The notes below the pieces were generated by a model that worked only from the letters and a program-made list of their open reading frames with translations, did no database searches and was not told the DNA's origin. Both the position numbers and the translations under genes were made by a program. Source: an uncultured Eubacterium sp. (GTDB lineage: Bacteria > Bacillota > Clostridia > Lachnospirales > Lachnospiraceae). From it: DNA of 6,786 bases. Numbering within the stretch: position 1 is the stretch's first letter; each line of letters begins with the position of its first letter. The stretch lies in contig CAJTTQ010000042.1 in the NCBI GenBank assembly GCA_910579145.1, positions 16,877 to 23,662 of the forward strand. The letters run 5' to 3'. Shown here in pieces: positions 1 to 6,765 of this stretch.

Positions 1-372
1 GCTGTTTTGGTAGAACATCGTTTGTTTGCCATTAAAACGCCCGTAGCGAGAAGAGCAAAGCGATATTTGATCGATCACTTCGGTGTCAATGTAAATGCGT
101 TTGACTTGATCACAGGTTATCGGGCGGATGATTCCTATTTTGATTATGCAGAGTCATTTCTTAATAATGGTATTTCGATAGAACAGCTGGCACGTGCCAT
201 GCGTCTTGGAAAGCTTGGTGAGCAGATCGTGGTCAAATCAAAATTTGCTTTTTCTAATTTGAAGTACGAAGGATCCGCAGCTGCTGAGAAAGACCAGTAT
301 CATGTTCTCCGTAAAAACAGGGATAATGAAGCAAATAGGCTGTATTTGGAAATGCTTGAGAAAGGAGTCCTT
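1..372 (+). CDS. DUF3990-like protein, C-terminal segment, 5' partial, no stop of its own
   Basis: The frame is open from base 1, so the gene begins outside the window; a TTG at 7 is only the first possible start inside it. The translation carries GYRADDSYFDYAESFLNN and then AMRLGKLGEQIVVKSKFAF, which I recognise from memory as the conserved C-terminal half of DUF3990-type proteins of Clostridia. A charged stretch with an NRDNEANRLYLEM motif follows. Family members, as I recall them, continue for about 15-20 residues (an Ile/Tyr-rich terminal strand) and then stop. Here that end is missing and the frame runs straight into the uracil-DNA glycosylase. The function of DUF3990 is not established and I assign none. 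The segment may be a remnant left by a deletion, or the front of a genuine fusion. It is not obviously decayed otherwise: it has no internal stops or frameshifts. Confidence 0.6.
361..367 (+). promoter_or_regulatory. ribosome binding site for uracil-DNA glycosylase
   Basis: AAAGGAG lies 5 nt before the ATG at 373. It supports independent translation of the glycosylase from 373, although the reading frame is also open upstream. The protein from 373 has the normal family length, which favours this start over a fusion start. Confidence 0.65.
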
Positions 373-939
373 ATGCAGCTAACATGGGATGAGATTGAAC
401 AGCATGTTGCCGCCTGTACCCGGTGTCCCCTGAGCAAGACCAGAAATCGGCCGGTCATCGGACGCGGCGATCATCAGGCGGATCTAATGCTGATTGCCGA
501 GGCGCCCGGAGGGCAGGAAGATCAGCAGGGGTTTCCCTTTGTCGGGAGATCAGGGGAAATATTAGACCGCCTTTTACAGGATTGCGGACTGAACCGGGAT
601 GAAATATACATCACCAACATTTTAAAATGCCATCCCCCTGGCAACCGTGATCCGAGAGAAGAGGAAAAAGAGGCATGTTTCCCATATTTAAAATACGAAA
701 CATATCTGTTGAAGCCAAGGGTCATCGTCTGTCTTGGCCGTGTTGCCGCGCAGCGCATTATTTCTCCCGATTTTAAAATTACCAGACAGCACGGCACCTG
801 GACACATCGGAACGACTGTGCGCTGACCGCGACATACCACCCTTCTGCGATCCTGCGCGATCCCTCTAAATATGAGACCGTGAAAAGTGATTTTATCGAA
901 ATTGTGAAAGAACGGGATACCCGGAGGAAAATGCCATGA
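373..939 (+). CDS. uracil-DNA glycosylase, family 4 type, [4Fe-4S]
   Basis: This enzyme removes uracil from DNA after cytosine deamination or dUMP misincorporation, the first step of base excision repair in the cytoplasm. Counting from the ATG at 373 (188 residues), the glycosylase motif EAPGGQEDQQGFPFVGRSG spans residues 43-61. The second active-site motif HPSAILR is at 156-162. Four cysteines, C15-x2-C18, C86 and C102, have the spacing of the iron-sulfur cluster ligands of family 4 enzymes, and CHPPGNRDP at 86-94 is the typical sequence after the third ligand. The length matches the family (about 190). The start at 373 is chosen for its AAAGGAG site, but the frame continues unbroken upstream into a DUF3990-like segment, so an automatic caller may report a longer fused protein. 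The stop overlaps the next gene by 4 bp (ATGA), indicating translational coupling. The family-level call is firm; family 4 versus 5 rests on motif wording from memory. Confidence 0.92.
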   Translation: MQLTWDEIEQHVAACTRCPLSKTRNRPVIGRGDHQADLMLIAEAPGGQEDQQGFPFVGRSGEILDRLLQDCGLNRDEIYITNILKCHPPGNRDPREEEKEACFPYLKYETYLLKPRVIVCLGRVAAQRIISPDFKITRQHGTWTHRNDCALTATYHPSAILRDPSKYETVKSDFIEIVKERDTRRKMP

Positions 940-1424
940 AATTTAAATTCTGCCCACACTGTGGGAATCAATTAGGAAAAAAGGAAATAGGAGATGAGGG
1001 GTTCATCCCCTTTTGTGAGAACTGTGATGTTCCTTTGTGGGATATGTTTACGACAAGTGTTATTGCAGCTGTTGTAAACGAGCAGGACGAGGTGGTGCTG
1101 TTACGGCAGAATTATGTTTCGGAGACGAAACATGTCTGTGTGGCTGGGATCATGAAGATCGGGGAATCGGCGGAGGACACGGTAGTCCGGGAGATCGCAG
1201 AAGAAATCGGCCTGACGGTGAAAGAAGTAACGTACATAAGAAGTTATCCTTATGACAAGAAAGAGATGCTTATGCTTGGCTTTATGGCAGTTGTAGAGAA
1301 AGAAGAATTTACTTTGTCGGGAGAGGTGGATTCTGCCGAATGGGTAACATTTGATGAGGCGCTGCCGCTTCTCCGGGAAGGCAGTATTGCCTGGCAGCTG
1401 GTAAAAGAAGTCATTGGAAAATAA
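936..1424 (+). CDS. Nudix hydrolase with N-terminal zinc ribbon (NudC-like)
   Basis: Nudix enzymes hydrolyse nucleoside diphosphates linked to another group. A perfect Nudix box starts at G71 (GIMKIGE), with REIAEEIGL at residues 85-93 supplying the metal-binding glutamates. In front of it sits a zinc ribbon, C6-x2-C9 and C27-x2-C30, as in NAD(H) pyrophosphatases. The SQPWPFP-type motif that marks true NudC enzymes after the box is not conserved: the matching place reads YIRSYPYDKKEMLMLGF. An NAD(H) or decapping substrate is therefore possible but not shown. The length (162 residues) fits a ribbon plus one Nudix domain and lacks the larger N-terminal domain of Escherichia coli NudC. The start overlaps the glycosylase stop by 4 bp and has GGAGG at 923-927, 8 nt upstream, so the two are coupled. 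Both fit a nucleotide or genome upkeep role, though that link is inference. Confidence 0.88.
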   Translation: MKFKFCPHCGNQLGKKEIGDEGFIPFCENCDVPLWDMFTTSVIAAVVNEQDEVVLLRQNYVSETKHVCVAGIMKIGESAEDTVVREIAEEIGLTVKEVTYIRSYPYDKKEMLMLGFMAVVEKEEFTLSGEVDSAEWVTFDEALPLLREGSIAWQLVKEVIGK

Positions 1425-1442
1425 AACGAAAGGCATAAAAGC

Positions 1443-1469
1443 GGGAGAGGCGTGGTTAGTGCCTCTCCC
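1443..1469. terminator. hairpin terminator between convergent genes
   Basis: GGGAGAGGC (1443-1451) pairs perfectly with GCCTCTCCC (1461-1469) around a 9-nt loop. It lies 18 bp after the Nudix stop and 25 bp beyond the stop of the minus-strand GH43 gene. Read on the minus strand the stem is followed by GCTTTTATG, a short U tract. Read on the plus strand it is followed by TAAATAAATT, which is AT-rich but not a clean U run. It probably serves both directions and more strongly the minus strand. Termination strength is inferred. Confidence 0.75.
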
Positions 1470-1494
1470 TAAATAAATTAAAAGAATAAGTAAG

Positions 1495-4224
1495 TTATTG
1501 AACTTCAATATTCATCGTAGCTGACTTGTTTCCACAGATCGCCCGTATTTTGACCGTTCCCTTTTTCTTCCCTGTAATGGTTCCATAGGGATCGATCGCC
1601 GCGATCTGTTTATTGGCTGATTTATAAATAACAGGCGTTGTCGTCTTCGCTGTGATCTTTTTGATCTTAAATTGTATAGACTGGCCGGTTTTGATGACGG
1701 CGGATTTTTTAGCCGCCTTCAGTACACGGTTTGCTTTCTTCTTTTTTACTACATTTACCTTGATCACCGTCTTTGCCCCGCTGTCTTTTGCCGTAACAGT
1801 GATTTTTGCACTGCCGGGTTTGCGGGCGCTCAGGATGCCTTTCGCAGAAACGGAAGCGACCTTCTTTTTGTTCGAAGAGTACGTCACCGATTTCTGTGCC
1901 GCGTCTGCAGGCAGCACCGTGGCTTGGAGGCGGACTTTGGATCCTTTCACTACGGCGATCCCTTTTCCAGTAAAGGGATAACCGGCCGCCTTTACTGTAA
2001 CACTCCGGCTTTTTACTCCGCCGGCAACCGTTCCCGGCGGGGTTTGTGTGCCCGGAGCAGGAGAGGCGCCGGGGCCGGCGAACGGAACCGCATGATCGTC
2101 AGGAGTTGACGGGGCTGCAGAACCCGACGGATTTGATGGATCTGCGGGATTTGATGGATCCGTCGGATCCGACGGCCCTGCCGCCCGAATCTCCGCCGTC
2201 ACCTTCGTCAACTGTTCAATCGCCAGATAGGCATCCCTGTTATTTTGTTCGATGTCAGGCAGCGAAAGTTCCGATTCCTCATCGGGGAGATCGTTCATCG
2301 CGGTTTTTGCCTGCGAGAGACTCCCGGTCAGGCGCACCCACTGGTCCTCAGTGTGGTATGGCTGGCGCTGCAGTGATTCCGCCTCTTTGATACAGGATTC
2401 GAGTTCCGCTTTTTTTCCATCCACCGAAGCGACGTGGAAATAGTCAAAATCCACATAACCGCCGCGCGTAAGCGTGGAGTAGTAGAACAATCCGAAGCGG
2501 TATCCCATAAAGTCGGGCCAGTCATAGGACATCTTCAGGGCGTCGCCGAGCTGCGTCCAGTTTTCGCCGTCGAGACTGTAGTAGAAATACGCTTCATCTT
2601 TCATTCTCCAGGTCTGGCTGGATTTTTTGTTTTCGCGGTAATCGCAATTTACTTTCAGGTAAACGCGGTCCTGTGTCAGTTCCACCCGTTCCTGTTCGGC
2701 GCCGTCCTCCATTTTGATGCCGACAAAGCTGTACTGGTTCTGAAACGCGGCCAGGCCGTCGACGTCGCCGTCACGCATATGGCTGACTTCGATGGCGGTG
2801 GAAGCGCCGCTGGTCGGGCCGTACGTCCTCTGGGTCAATGTATTGCGGGCAGTCCGTATGTTCTTGCTGATCAGGCCGGATTTCAGTCGCAGATATCCGT
2901 CGCGTTCGGTCAGCGACCAGAGGTTATTGTTCGGGTTATGGTTCCACTGCCAGACAAGTTTTAGATTCGAGCCGTTGTAACCAAATTCGTTTTCTTCCAC
3001 GGAATCCAGTCGCTGTTCCAGTTCGTCCGCCGGGATACCGGCCGTGATCTCCGTGTTCTTTTTCGCCTCGTCGTAGATGTTTCGTACCGGGGTGTTATCA
3101 AATTCATCCGATTCTACGATGCTCTTTTTCTCATGGCCGGGCACAGGGACCGGGAGCACCTGCGGTACGGATTTTCCTTCACTTCCAAATACCGGCCATC
3201 CGTCATCGCCCCATACGAGCGGAACGAGTACAGGGATGCGGCCGACGGAATGGTAGTCCTGGAACATGATGGAATACCAGTCGCCCTCCGGCGTCTGCAC
3301 GATGCCTCCCAGCGCGATCCCCCAGCTGCTGTTTACGGTCTTTCCGTCTTCATCGACGATCCCGCCGGTGAAGACTTTTTTTACCTCAAACGAGCCGTGC
3401 GTCAGCGTTTTTGAGCGCCAGCAGATCTGCTGGCGGACCGGGTTTGACGCGCCCTGGATCATGAAGAAGTAGTAGTATTCCCCGATCTTATAGGCGTGGA
3501 CTCCCTCCGCGGCCAGTCCGGCCGGCGGGTTTTCGTAATTGTTGTTGTCGATGAGCAGCGTGCGTTCGCTGCCAAGGGAGACGTCCCATGTCTGTTCATC
3601 GACGAGAAGTTCACACATTTCGGTCTGGTTGTAGGTATATTTTGAACCGTCTGCTTTTGTTCCCTGTTTGGATACCGGAATGATCATATATTTTTTGCAT
3701 TCCGAACCCGTATCTACGAAAAGGAACGAAGAGTCATAGCATTTTTCGGTTTCGCTCCGGTGCCAGGAGCCGTGTTCGATGTCATCCGTTGTAAAGAAAT
3801 ACGATTTTGGCGTCGTCTGGCTGGAAAAGGTTACATAGTATCGTTTCTGGTATTGGTCGTAGCGCAGGCTGGCGGCCCAGGAACCGTAGGCGTAGTCGCT
3901 TTTTCCATTTTTCAGCGAGCGCGCGTCGTCCTCTTCCAAATAGTCATACACATAATTTACGATTTCCCAATTTACCAGGTCATACGATTTCATGATCGGC
4001 GCGCCGGGAGAGAGATGCATCGTTGTGCTGATCATGTAGTACGCGTCGTCCACCCGGATGATGTCCTCGTCGGGAACGTCAGAGAAGATGACCGGGTTGG
4101 TAAACGTACCGTCTCCGTTGTCAGAAGTAAATGCCTGTACAGGTCTATTGCCGCCCGTCAGTGTGGCGCACATCGTCAGGGTTAAAACGAAAGCCAGTCC
4201 TTTTTTCAATATTTTGTGGATCAT
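1495..4224 (-). CDS. secreted GH43 (subfamily 12-like) arabinofuranosidase/xylosidase with Ig-like domains
   Basis: This is an exported glycosidase of 909 residues that likely removes arabinose or xylose from arabinoxylan or related pentosans. Residues 1-31 form a signal peptide ending VQA; there is no lipobox. The five-bladed propeller GH43 domain covers about 40-365, starting NPVIFSDVPDEDIIRV. By family comparison the catalytic base is D52, the pKa-modulating aspartate D164 (YDSSFLF) and the general acid E240 (AAEGVHAYK); all three are present. A beta-sandwich module typical of GH43 C-terminal domains follows at about 414-600 (FMGYRFGLFYYS, GGYVDFDYF). Then come a helical FIVAR-like spacer (about 603-682), a Pro/Ser/Asp-rich linker (about 683-735) and two lysine-rich Big_2-type Ig-like domains (736-909). 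No LPXTG or SLH anchor is seen, so surface attachment, if any, would rest on the Ig-like domains. AAGGAGG (4232-4238) stands 7 nt before the ATG. The gene starts 15 bp after the end of the broken GH43 gene, implying one operon. Arabinose versus xylose specificity cannot be told from this sequence. Confidence 0.9.
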   Translation of the reverse strand: MIHKILKKGLAFVLTLTMCATLTGGNRPVQAFTSDNGDGTFTNPVIFSDVPDEDIIRVDDAYYMISTTMHLSPGAPIMKSYDLVNWEIVNYVYDYLEEDDARSLKNGKSDYAYGSWAASLRYDQYQKRYYVTFSSQTTPKSYFFTTDDIEHGSWHRSETEKCYDSSFLFVDTGSECKKYMIIPVSKQGTKADGSKYTYNQTEMCELLVDEQTWDVSLGSERTLLIDNNNYENPPAGLAAEGVHAYKIGEYYYFFMIQGASNPVRQQICWRSKTLTHGSFEVKKVFTGGIVDEDGKTVNSSWGIALGGIVQTPEGDWYSIMFQDYHSVGRIPVLVPLVWGDDGWPVFGSEGKSVPQVLPVPVPGHEKKSIVESDEFDNTPVRNIYDEAKKNTEITAGIPADELEQRLDSVEENEFGYNGSNLKLVWQWNHNPNNNLWSLTERDGYLRLKSGLISKNIRTARNTLTQRTYGPTSGASTAIEVSHMRDGDVDGLAAFQNQYSFVGIKMEDGAEQERVELTQDRVYLKVNCDYRENKKSSQTWRMKDEAYFYYSLDGENWTQLGDALKMSYDWPDFMGYRFGLFYYSTLTRGGYVDFDYFHVASVDGKKAELESCIKEAESLQRQPYHTEDQWVRLTGSLSQAKTAMNDLPDEESELSLPDIEQNNRDAYLAIEQLTKVTAEIRAAGPSDPTDPSNPADPSNPSGSAAPSTPDDHAVPFAGPGASPAPGTQTPPGTVAGGVKSRSVTVKAAGYPFTGKGIAVVKGSKVRLQATVLPADAAQKSVTYSSNKKKVASVSAKGILSARKPGSAKITVTAKDSGAKTVIKVNVVKKKKANRVLKAAKKSAVIKTGQSIQFKIKKITAKTTTPVIYKSANKQIAAIDPYGTITGKKKGTVKIRAICGNKSATMNIEVQ
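2129..2160 (-). repeat. 18-bp tandem repeat in the linker of the GH43 gene
   Basis: GGATTTGATGGATC occurs at 2129-2142 and again at 2147-2160, a period of 18 bp. On the coding strand it encodes consecutive DPSNPA and DPSNPS hexapeptides within the Pro/Ser/Asp linker. Such repeats lengthen or shorten by slippage and keep frame, so linker length may vary between strains. Confidence 0.7.
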
Positions 4225-4258
4225 ACGAAAACCTCCTTCTCACATTTTTTTGATCTGA

Positions 4259-4276
4259 TCCGAAACGCGTTTCGGA
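4259..4276. promoter_or_regulatory. 18-bp perfect palindrome, possible operator, upstream of the intact GH43 gene
   Basis: TCCGAAACGCGTTTCGGA is its own reverse complement and ends 34 bp before the GH43 ATG at 4224. The core AAACGCGTTT recurs at 4345-4354. The shape resembles sugar-responsive LacI-type operators, but the centre is G|C rather than the usual C|G, so the regulator is unassigned. In RNA the same bases could form a 7-bp stem with a CGCG loop. It lies inside the last codons of the broken gene. Confidence 0.4.
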
Positions 4277-4344
4277 AACAGGGTTTTGTATTTTTTCATC
4301 TTTGATTTCGGAACTTTGATCTTTATATTAGCGGAAGTACCAGT

Positions 4345-4354
4345 AAACGCGTTT
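4345..4354. promoter_or_regulatory. second AAACGCGTTT palindrome, possible operator
   Basis: This 10-bp perfect palindrome has the same core as the 18-bp palindrome at 4259-4276; the centres are 82 bp apart, near eight helical turns. It lies in a different reading frame of the broken gene (AAC GCG TTT here, AAA CGC GTT there), so a protein repeat does not explain the match. Confidence 0.35.
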
Positions 4355-4361
4355 GCTCCGA

Positions 4362-4367
4362 TTTTTT
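4362..4367 (-). other. frameshift 3 in the broken GH43 gene: A6 run, one base short
   Basis: The frame giving TITIRSTKLKK would continue as SEQTRLL and soon stop. One more A gives STKLKKIGANAFTGTSANI, the usual wording of the last BspA-like repeat, and runs to the TGA at 4240-4242. Confidence 0.7.
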
Positions 4368-4495
4368 CAGTTTGGTGCTGCGGATCGTAATGGTTTTTAA
4401 TTTTCTGCAGTTGTGAAAAGCTTTTTTGGATATTTCCGTTACGTCGTATCTGGTCCCGCCAAGTGTTATGGAAGAGGGGATCAAAGCCGACCGGC

Positions 4496-4501
4496 TTTTT
4501 T
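4496..4501 (-). other. frameshift 2 in the broken GH43 gene: A6 run, one base short
   Basis: As written the frame ends KNKKAGRL at a TGA (4481-4483). Adding one A to the run gives KNKKSRSALIPSSITLGGT followed by RYDVTEISKKAFHNC, the start of a BspA-like leucine-rich tail. Confidence 0.7.
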
Positions 4502-5863
4502 ATTTTTCAATCCGGCAAAGGCAACCTGTTTTTTCGCGGTGCTTAACACCTTATATTTATTTTTCCCCACTGTATAGGTTTTTCCATTCTGAACCGACGC
4601 GGCCGTGCGGCCTGCGGAAGTCGGAACACTGGCTGGTGGGTTGTCGGATGGCTGTGGTGACGATGGGGCAGTGCTGCCTGTCCCGCCATCGGAGGGCGTC
4701 TGCGTTTCGGATTTGACATGTATGGTCAGCGTGATCTGCCTGCATTCCTCGGACAGGATCTGCTCCGGTGTCATATTGAAGATCGGGAAGCCGTCCGCGC
4801 CAAAATGGACGCTGTTTACATAGGCGTGGCGGCCCGGGTCGGTCAGGCCGTATTTATCATCGCCGGTCGCGCCCGGATAGGAATCATCCCAGTCTCTTGC
4901 GTGGTAGACGATGACGGTATTTCCGTTTTCGTCGATCGTGAAATTGTTGTGGCCGGGCCCGAAGATTCCTTTGTATTGTCCGTTTTCGGTCGTGTCTTTC
5001 GTAAATGTCCCCTCTTTTACCGTCTCTGTCAGGTCGGCGGTTGTCAGAAGGGGAGCCTGGTATTTATGCCAGCTGTCCGGATCCATCAGATCGTCGTTCA
5101 GATCCGCGTAAACGAGGCAGACGCCATAGTGCATGTCAACCGTGGCGCACGAGTAGGTGACAAACACCTTTCCGCCGTGCAGCAGTACGGCAGGGCCTTC
5201 TTCGATGTCCTGCTTGCTGCCGAGATTCCGCTCAAAGGCGCGGTCAGGGCCGGAGATCTGGATGCGCGGCCCGGTCGGCGTCGTCAGGTCTTCCGGGTCC
5301 ACGGTCGTGATAAAGATTTTCGTATCTCTAGGTGTTACGTAATAGCACTGGCCCCCGTACTCAAAAAACGTCGTATCAAACGCGCCGACTTTCTGGCCGT
5401 CGGTCGTCTGGCCGATGTATCCTTCGTATTTCCAGCTATCCGGATCCATCAGGTCGTCGCCTTCGCACGTAAAGATACACTGCGCCCATCCGTCGTTCAG
5501 CACTTTGCCGTCTTCGGTACTCTTCACGGTCGCCATAGCGATCAGGCGCCATTTTCCGGCGATGCGGTGCAGTTCAGGCGCCCAGTACCATCCGGTGATC
5601 GCATCTTTCCGGCTGTCGGATACCTGGATCGTTTTGTTCTTCCAAATATCGACCTCTTCGGCGTCGGTCAGGCCGTTGATCGTGTCAGACTTCCTCAGTA
5701 CGATCGTATTGTACGCACCGCCGCCTGCGGCCGATTTTTCATTGAGATTCGATCCGGTCAGATAGTACATTTTGTCCTCGTCGTTATAGGTGATAAAAGG
5801 ATCCGCGCGGAATTTGGCAAGTGGGGAGTGGTAGGTGCTGTTTTTTACCGTCCCCTGGACCTG

Positions 5864-5866
5864 CTA
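5864..5866 (-). other. in-frame TAG in the broken GH43 gene
   Basis: The coding strand reads ATG AAA GAG GGG ACA TAG CAG GTC CAG GGG ACG. The frame before and after is the same, and the flanks (MKEGT, QVQGTV) form one strand of the Big_4 domain, where Tyr is the usual residue after GT. A single substitution of TAT or TAC to TAG explains it. Confidence 0.85.
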
Positions 5867-6293
5867 TGTCCCCTCTTTCATATGAGAGAGGTCAAAATCC
5901 AGATGGGATGTATCCCAGTCAACGCCCATGTCAGCGGTCGAACCGTCGCTGTATTCGACCGTGACCTGTTCGGGCAGTGAAACAGAAGAGCCTGTGTTCA
6001 CAGTCATGTCTTCGGCGCCTCGGATAGCGGTGCTTTTTATTGTCCCGTATTTCTTTTCGATCCGCTCATATTCCTGTTTTGTAAGAGCGAAAACAGCAGC
6101 TTCTTCTTTTTGCGCGTAGGAGGGAAGGTCTGCCGTGACCACCTGTTTCCGGTAATCGGTCTGCTGGGGTTCCGAAAAGGAGCTGAAATCCGCGGTCGTT
6201 GTCACATACGAATTTCCGTCGCCGCCTTCCCAGTAAATGCGGTACGTATCGTTTGCCTCATCGTATTCGGCGTATGGATTTTTTACGGTGATC

Positions 6294-6301
6294 TTTTTTT
6301 T
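6294..6301 (-). other. frameshift 1 in the broken GH43 gene: A8 run, one base too long
   Basis: On the coding strand GAA is followed by further A bases and then GATCACC. The frame as written gives NEKKDHRKKSIRRIR and stops at 6258. Removing one A gives NEKKITVKNPYAEYDEANDTYRIYW, which continues the domain smoothly. The written product is a 162-residue secreted stub (from ATG 6746). Confidence 0.8.
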
Positions 6302-6757
6302 CGTTCAATTTCGTGACGCGCTCGTTCCTAAAAAAGACCAGATCGTCGGAATCGCTGAGGAAGATTTGATCGTTCGCGTTATTGATGGAAGCGATCAATC
6401 CATATGTGCCGTCCGGTTTTCGGAAAAGAGAAGGGGATCCGAGCTGATGGAAGCCTTTCGGGTAGTAGACGGCCTTGTCGTTGTTCAGGCCCTCGAATGA
6501 GGCGCCGTCTTTTGACAGTCCGTAATACAGCACATCCGTGCGGCAAGTGTCGGTATAGTTACCGGAGGGGAACTGCGCGTGTTCCACGCCCATGTTGTAT
6601 TCGTGGGAAGCTACATATACGGCTAAAAATCCCGCAGGCTGTTGCGGTTCCTGTGCGTGCGCGGCGGCAGGGGGAGAAAATATTCCTGTTATGAATATCC
6701 CGATGCTCAAGCCGAGCGATAAAAGTTTTTGTTTTACCTGTTTCATATCGTTCACGA

Positions 6758-6765
6758 CCTTTCCT
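6758..6765 (-). promoter_or_regulatory. ribosome binding site of the broken GH43 gene
   Basis: AGGAAAGG on the coding strand is 2 nt from the GTG at 6755 and 11 nt from the ATG at 6746. The spacing favours the ATG. The remaining bases to the window edge (6766-6786) show no promoter I can support. Confidence 0.5.

Larger units (their letters stand above)
4240..6746 (-). pseudogene. secreted GH43 arabinosidase-like enzyme, broken by 3 frameshifts and 1 stop
   Basis: Undoing the lesions gives an 835-residue protein. Its order is: signal peptide (MKQVKQKLLSLG...AAAHA); an N-terminal region with propeller-like GH43-type wording (LGSPSLFRKPDGTYGLIAS, about 6650-6170); a Big_4 Ig-like domain (SLPEQVTVEYSDGST...GTVKN, about 6060-5840); a GH43 catalytic domain (about 5835-4790); a Pro/Ser/Thr linker; and a BspA/LRR_5-like tail (ISKKAFHNCRKLKTITI, IGANAFTGTSANIKIKVPK). 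Three GH43 acidic residues are all present: base Asp in RADPF (codon 5801-5803), Asp in GAFDTTFF (5375-5377) and acid Glu in EEGPAVL (5198-5200). GPGHNNFTIDENG and the EGPAVLL region resemble exo-arabinofuranosidase or arabinanase relatives, so arabinan or arabinoxylan is the likely substrate. The lesions are an extra A at T8 6294-6301, TAG at 5864-5866, and one A missing at each of T6 4496-4501 and T6 4362-4367. The restored frame ends TGA at 4240-4242. Start: ATG at 6746; a GTG at 6755 is in frame but only 2 nt from the ribosome site. Real decay or sequencing error at the homopolymers cannot be told apart here; the TAG is a substitution. Confidence 0.8.

Noticed and set aside
522..971. Minus-strand open frame of 149 codons
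   Set aside because: It is antisense to the conserved motifs of the uracil-DNA glycosylase, whose frame is certain.
1672..2964. Several plus-strand open frames opposite the 909-residue GH43 gene
   Set aside because: All are antisense shadows with compositionally odd products and no start signals.
4259..4276. CcpA cre site
   Set aside because: The centre is ACGCGT (G|C axis), while cre and most LacI-type sites centre on C|G with AA-N-CG-N-TT wording. It is kept only as an unassigned palindrome.
4718..5980. Long plus-strand open frame of 420 codons
   Set aside because: It is fully antisense to the broken GH43 gene. Its translation shows no recognisable domain and it has no ribosome site; it arises from the GC-rich codon pattern of the true strand.
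5864..6205. Middle fragment of the broken gene as a separate small gene
   Set aside because: It has no ribosome site or proper start, and it begins inside a domain continued from the fragment before it.
6294..6301. Programmed -1 ribosomal frameshifting at the A8 run
   Set aside because: The true downstream frame is reached by a +1 shift (one base skipped), not -1, so an A-AAA-AAA type slip would enter the wrong frame.
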